From Fibrobacteria bacterium GUT77 (lineage in GTDB: Bacteria > Fibrobacterota > Chitinivibrionia > Chitinivibrionales > Chitinispirillaceae), in assembly GCA_001462255.1 (NCBI GenBank), contig LIUJ01000192.1, positions 1 through 5,617 of the forward strand: a stretch of 5,617 nucleotides of DNA. Direction: 5' to 3'. Below the pieces are notes generated by a model. That model was not told the origin of the DNA. It was given only the letters and a program-made list of their open reading frames with translations, and did no database searches. This document shows, in pieces, positions 4,751 to 5,617 of this stretch (position 1 is the stretch's first letter; each line of letters opens with the position of its first letter). The position numbers were made by a program, and so were the translations under genes.

Positions 4751-5617
4751 ATGGAACGAACCAACGACACCGGTAAGCGTGGCCGCATAGAGCTTGAAGA
4801 GCGCATACTCGACGACCTAATGGCCGACAGCCCCGCCATGAAGAAGGTGTTGCGCGTCGCCATGAAGATCGCTCCCACGTCCTCTACCGTGCTTATCGGC
4901 GGGGAGAGCGGGACGGGCAAGGAGTTTTTTGCCCGCATCATCCACCGCCACTCGCAGTGCGGTAGCGGGCGTTTCGTGGCGGTGAACTGCGGGGCAATAC
5001 CGGACACCCTCTTCGAGAGCGAGTTCTTCGGCTACAAAAAGGGGGCGTTCACCGGCGCCGACCGCGACAAACCCGGACTCGTGGAGGAGGCGCACGGCGG
5101 CACCCTCTTCTTAGACGAAGTCGGCGAACTGTCGCTACCCGCCCAAGTCAAACTCCTGCGCTTCCTACAAGAACGGATGTTCCGCAGCGTCGGCGACACC
5201 GCCCTGCGCCCCGTCGACATACGCGTGATAGCCGCCACAAACAAAGATTTACGCAAACTCATGGAAAAAGGGGAATTCAGGGAAGACCTCTTCTTTCGCC
5301 TAAACGTCTTCCAACTCCACCTGCCGCCCCTACGCGAACGCAAGGAGACCATCCCGAACTTAGTAGGCATATTCGTGCACCGGTACAACCAAGACTTAGG
5401 CAAAAACGTAACGCGCTTCTCAAAGACCGCCGAAAGCCTCATATCCGCGTACGACTACCCGGGAAACATCCGAGAATTGGAAAACATCATAGAACACGCC
5501 GTAGTAATGGCCGACGGAAACGAAATCACGGAGCGAGACCTGCCGGAGTCCATGTTCGTAAACCGCCTGCTCTTAGCGGGCCCCGACGCGCGAACAAACG
5601 TGGGCGCGTACCACGGA
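4751..5617 (+). CDS. Sigma-54-dependent transcriptional activator, AAA+ domain (3' end outside window)
   Basis: 289 codons are open from the ATG at 4751 to the right edge with no stop. It is an enhancer-binding ATPase that remodels the RNA polymerase-sigma-54 closed complex. Visible are Walker A GESGTGKE (51-58), the sigma-54 contact loop GAFTGA (98-103), Walker B GGTLFLDE (116-123), FREDLFFRLNVF with the arginine-finger region (176-187), LPPLRER (191-197) and YPGNIRELEN (236-245, sensor II). All key residues are present, so the ATPase looks functional. Only about 23 residues precede the AAA+ domain: no receiver, GAF or PAS domain, so it resembles PspF-type regulators. A DNA-binding helix-turn-helix is expected past the window. 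The leader is A-rich with no ribosome site; an in-frame TTG at 4721 is an unlikely alternative. It is divergent from the AsmA-like gene. Codon choice shifts sharply near codon 110-120. Confidence 0.95.
   Translation, partial: MERTNDTGKRGRIELEERILDDLMADSPAMKKVLRVAMKIAPTSSTVLIGGESGTGKEFFARIIHRHSQCGSGRFVAVNCGAIPDTLFESEFFGYKKGAFTGADRDKPGLVEEAHGGTLFLDEVGELSLPAQVKLLRFLQERMFRSVGDTALRPVDIRVIAATNKDLRKLMEKGEFREDLFFRLNVFQLHLPPLRERKETIPNLVGIFVHRYNQDLGKNVTRFSKTAESLISAYDYPGNIRELENIIEHAVVMADGNEITERDLPESMFVNRLLLAGPDARTNVGAYHG

Noticed and set aside
4597..5442. Minus-strand open frames opposite the sigma-54 activator
   Set aside because: The plus strand encodes an unbroken AAA+ domain with all motifs; the minus frames are Arg/Ser-rich shadows.

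Overview
The window looks like an ordinary chromosomal segment of a flagellated, probably Gram-negative (diderm) bacterium outside the Enterobacteria. The evidence is a flagellin chaperone (FliS), an AsmA-like envelope protein, a sigma-54 activator, a MutL that carries the metal-dependent endonuclease motifs, and a tRNA gene without an encoded CCA end. I cannot name the phylum with confidence. Genes are of moderate to high GC and the spacers are AT-rich.

Layout, left to right. (1) 1-539, minus: 5' part of a protein with two tandem STAS domains (anti-sigma-factor-antagonist type), running off the left edge. (2) 548-2386, minus: complete mutL; its stop codon overlaps the ribosome binding site of the STAS gene, so the two are probably co-transcribed and translationally coupled. 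(3) 2387-2589: 203-bp AT-rich spacer with nested inverted repeats. (4) 2590-2673, minus: tRNA-Leu(CAG). (5) 2674-2769: spacer with a strong hairpin and a tRNA promoter candidate. (6) 2770-3189, minus: fliS. (7) 3190-3295: spacer with overlapping sigma-28-like and sigma-70-like promoter candidates for fliS. (8) 3296-4576, minus: membrane-anchored AsmA-like protein. (9) 4577-4750: divergent AT-rich spacer. (10) 4751-5617, plus: sigma-54-dependent activator (AAA+ domain), running off the right edge.

Functionally, the segment mixes mismatch repair (mutL), probable partner-switching regulation (STAS protein), flagellar assembly (fliS), envelope biogenesis (AsmA-like) and sigma-54-dependent transcription. 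Apart from the mutL-STAS pair I see no single pathway joining them. No CRISPR array, transposase, phage gene or novel multi-gene system is visible. The more interesting signals are small: a nested dyad between the tRNA and mutL, a shared promoter motif in front of three unrelated genes, a sigma-28-like site upstream of fliS, and an abrupt change of codon and G/C-skew pattern inside the activator gene.
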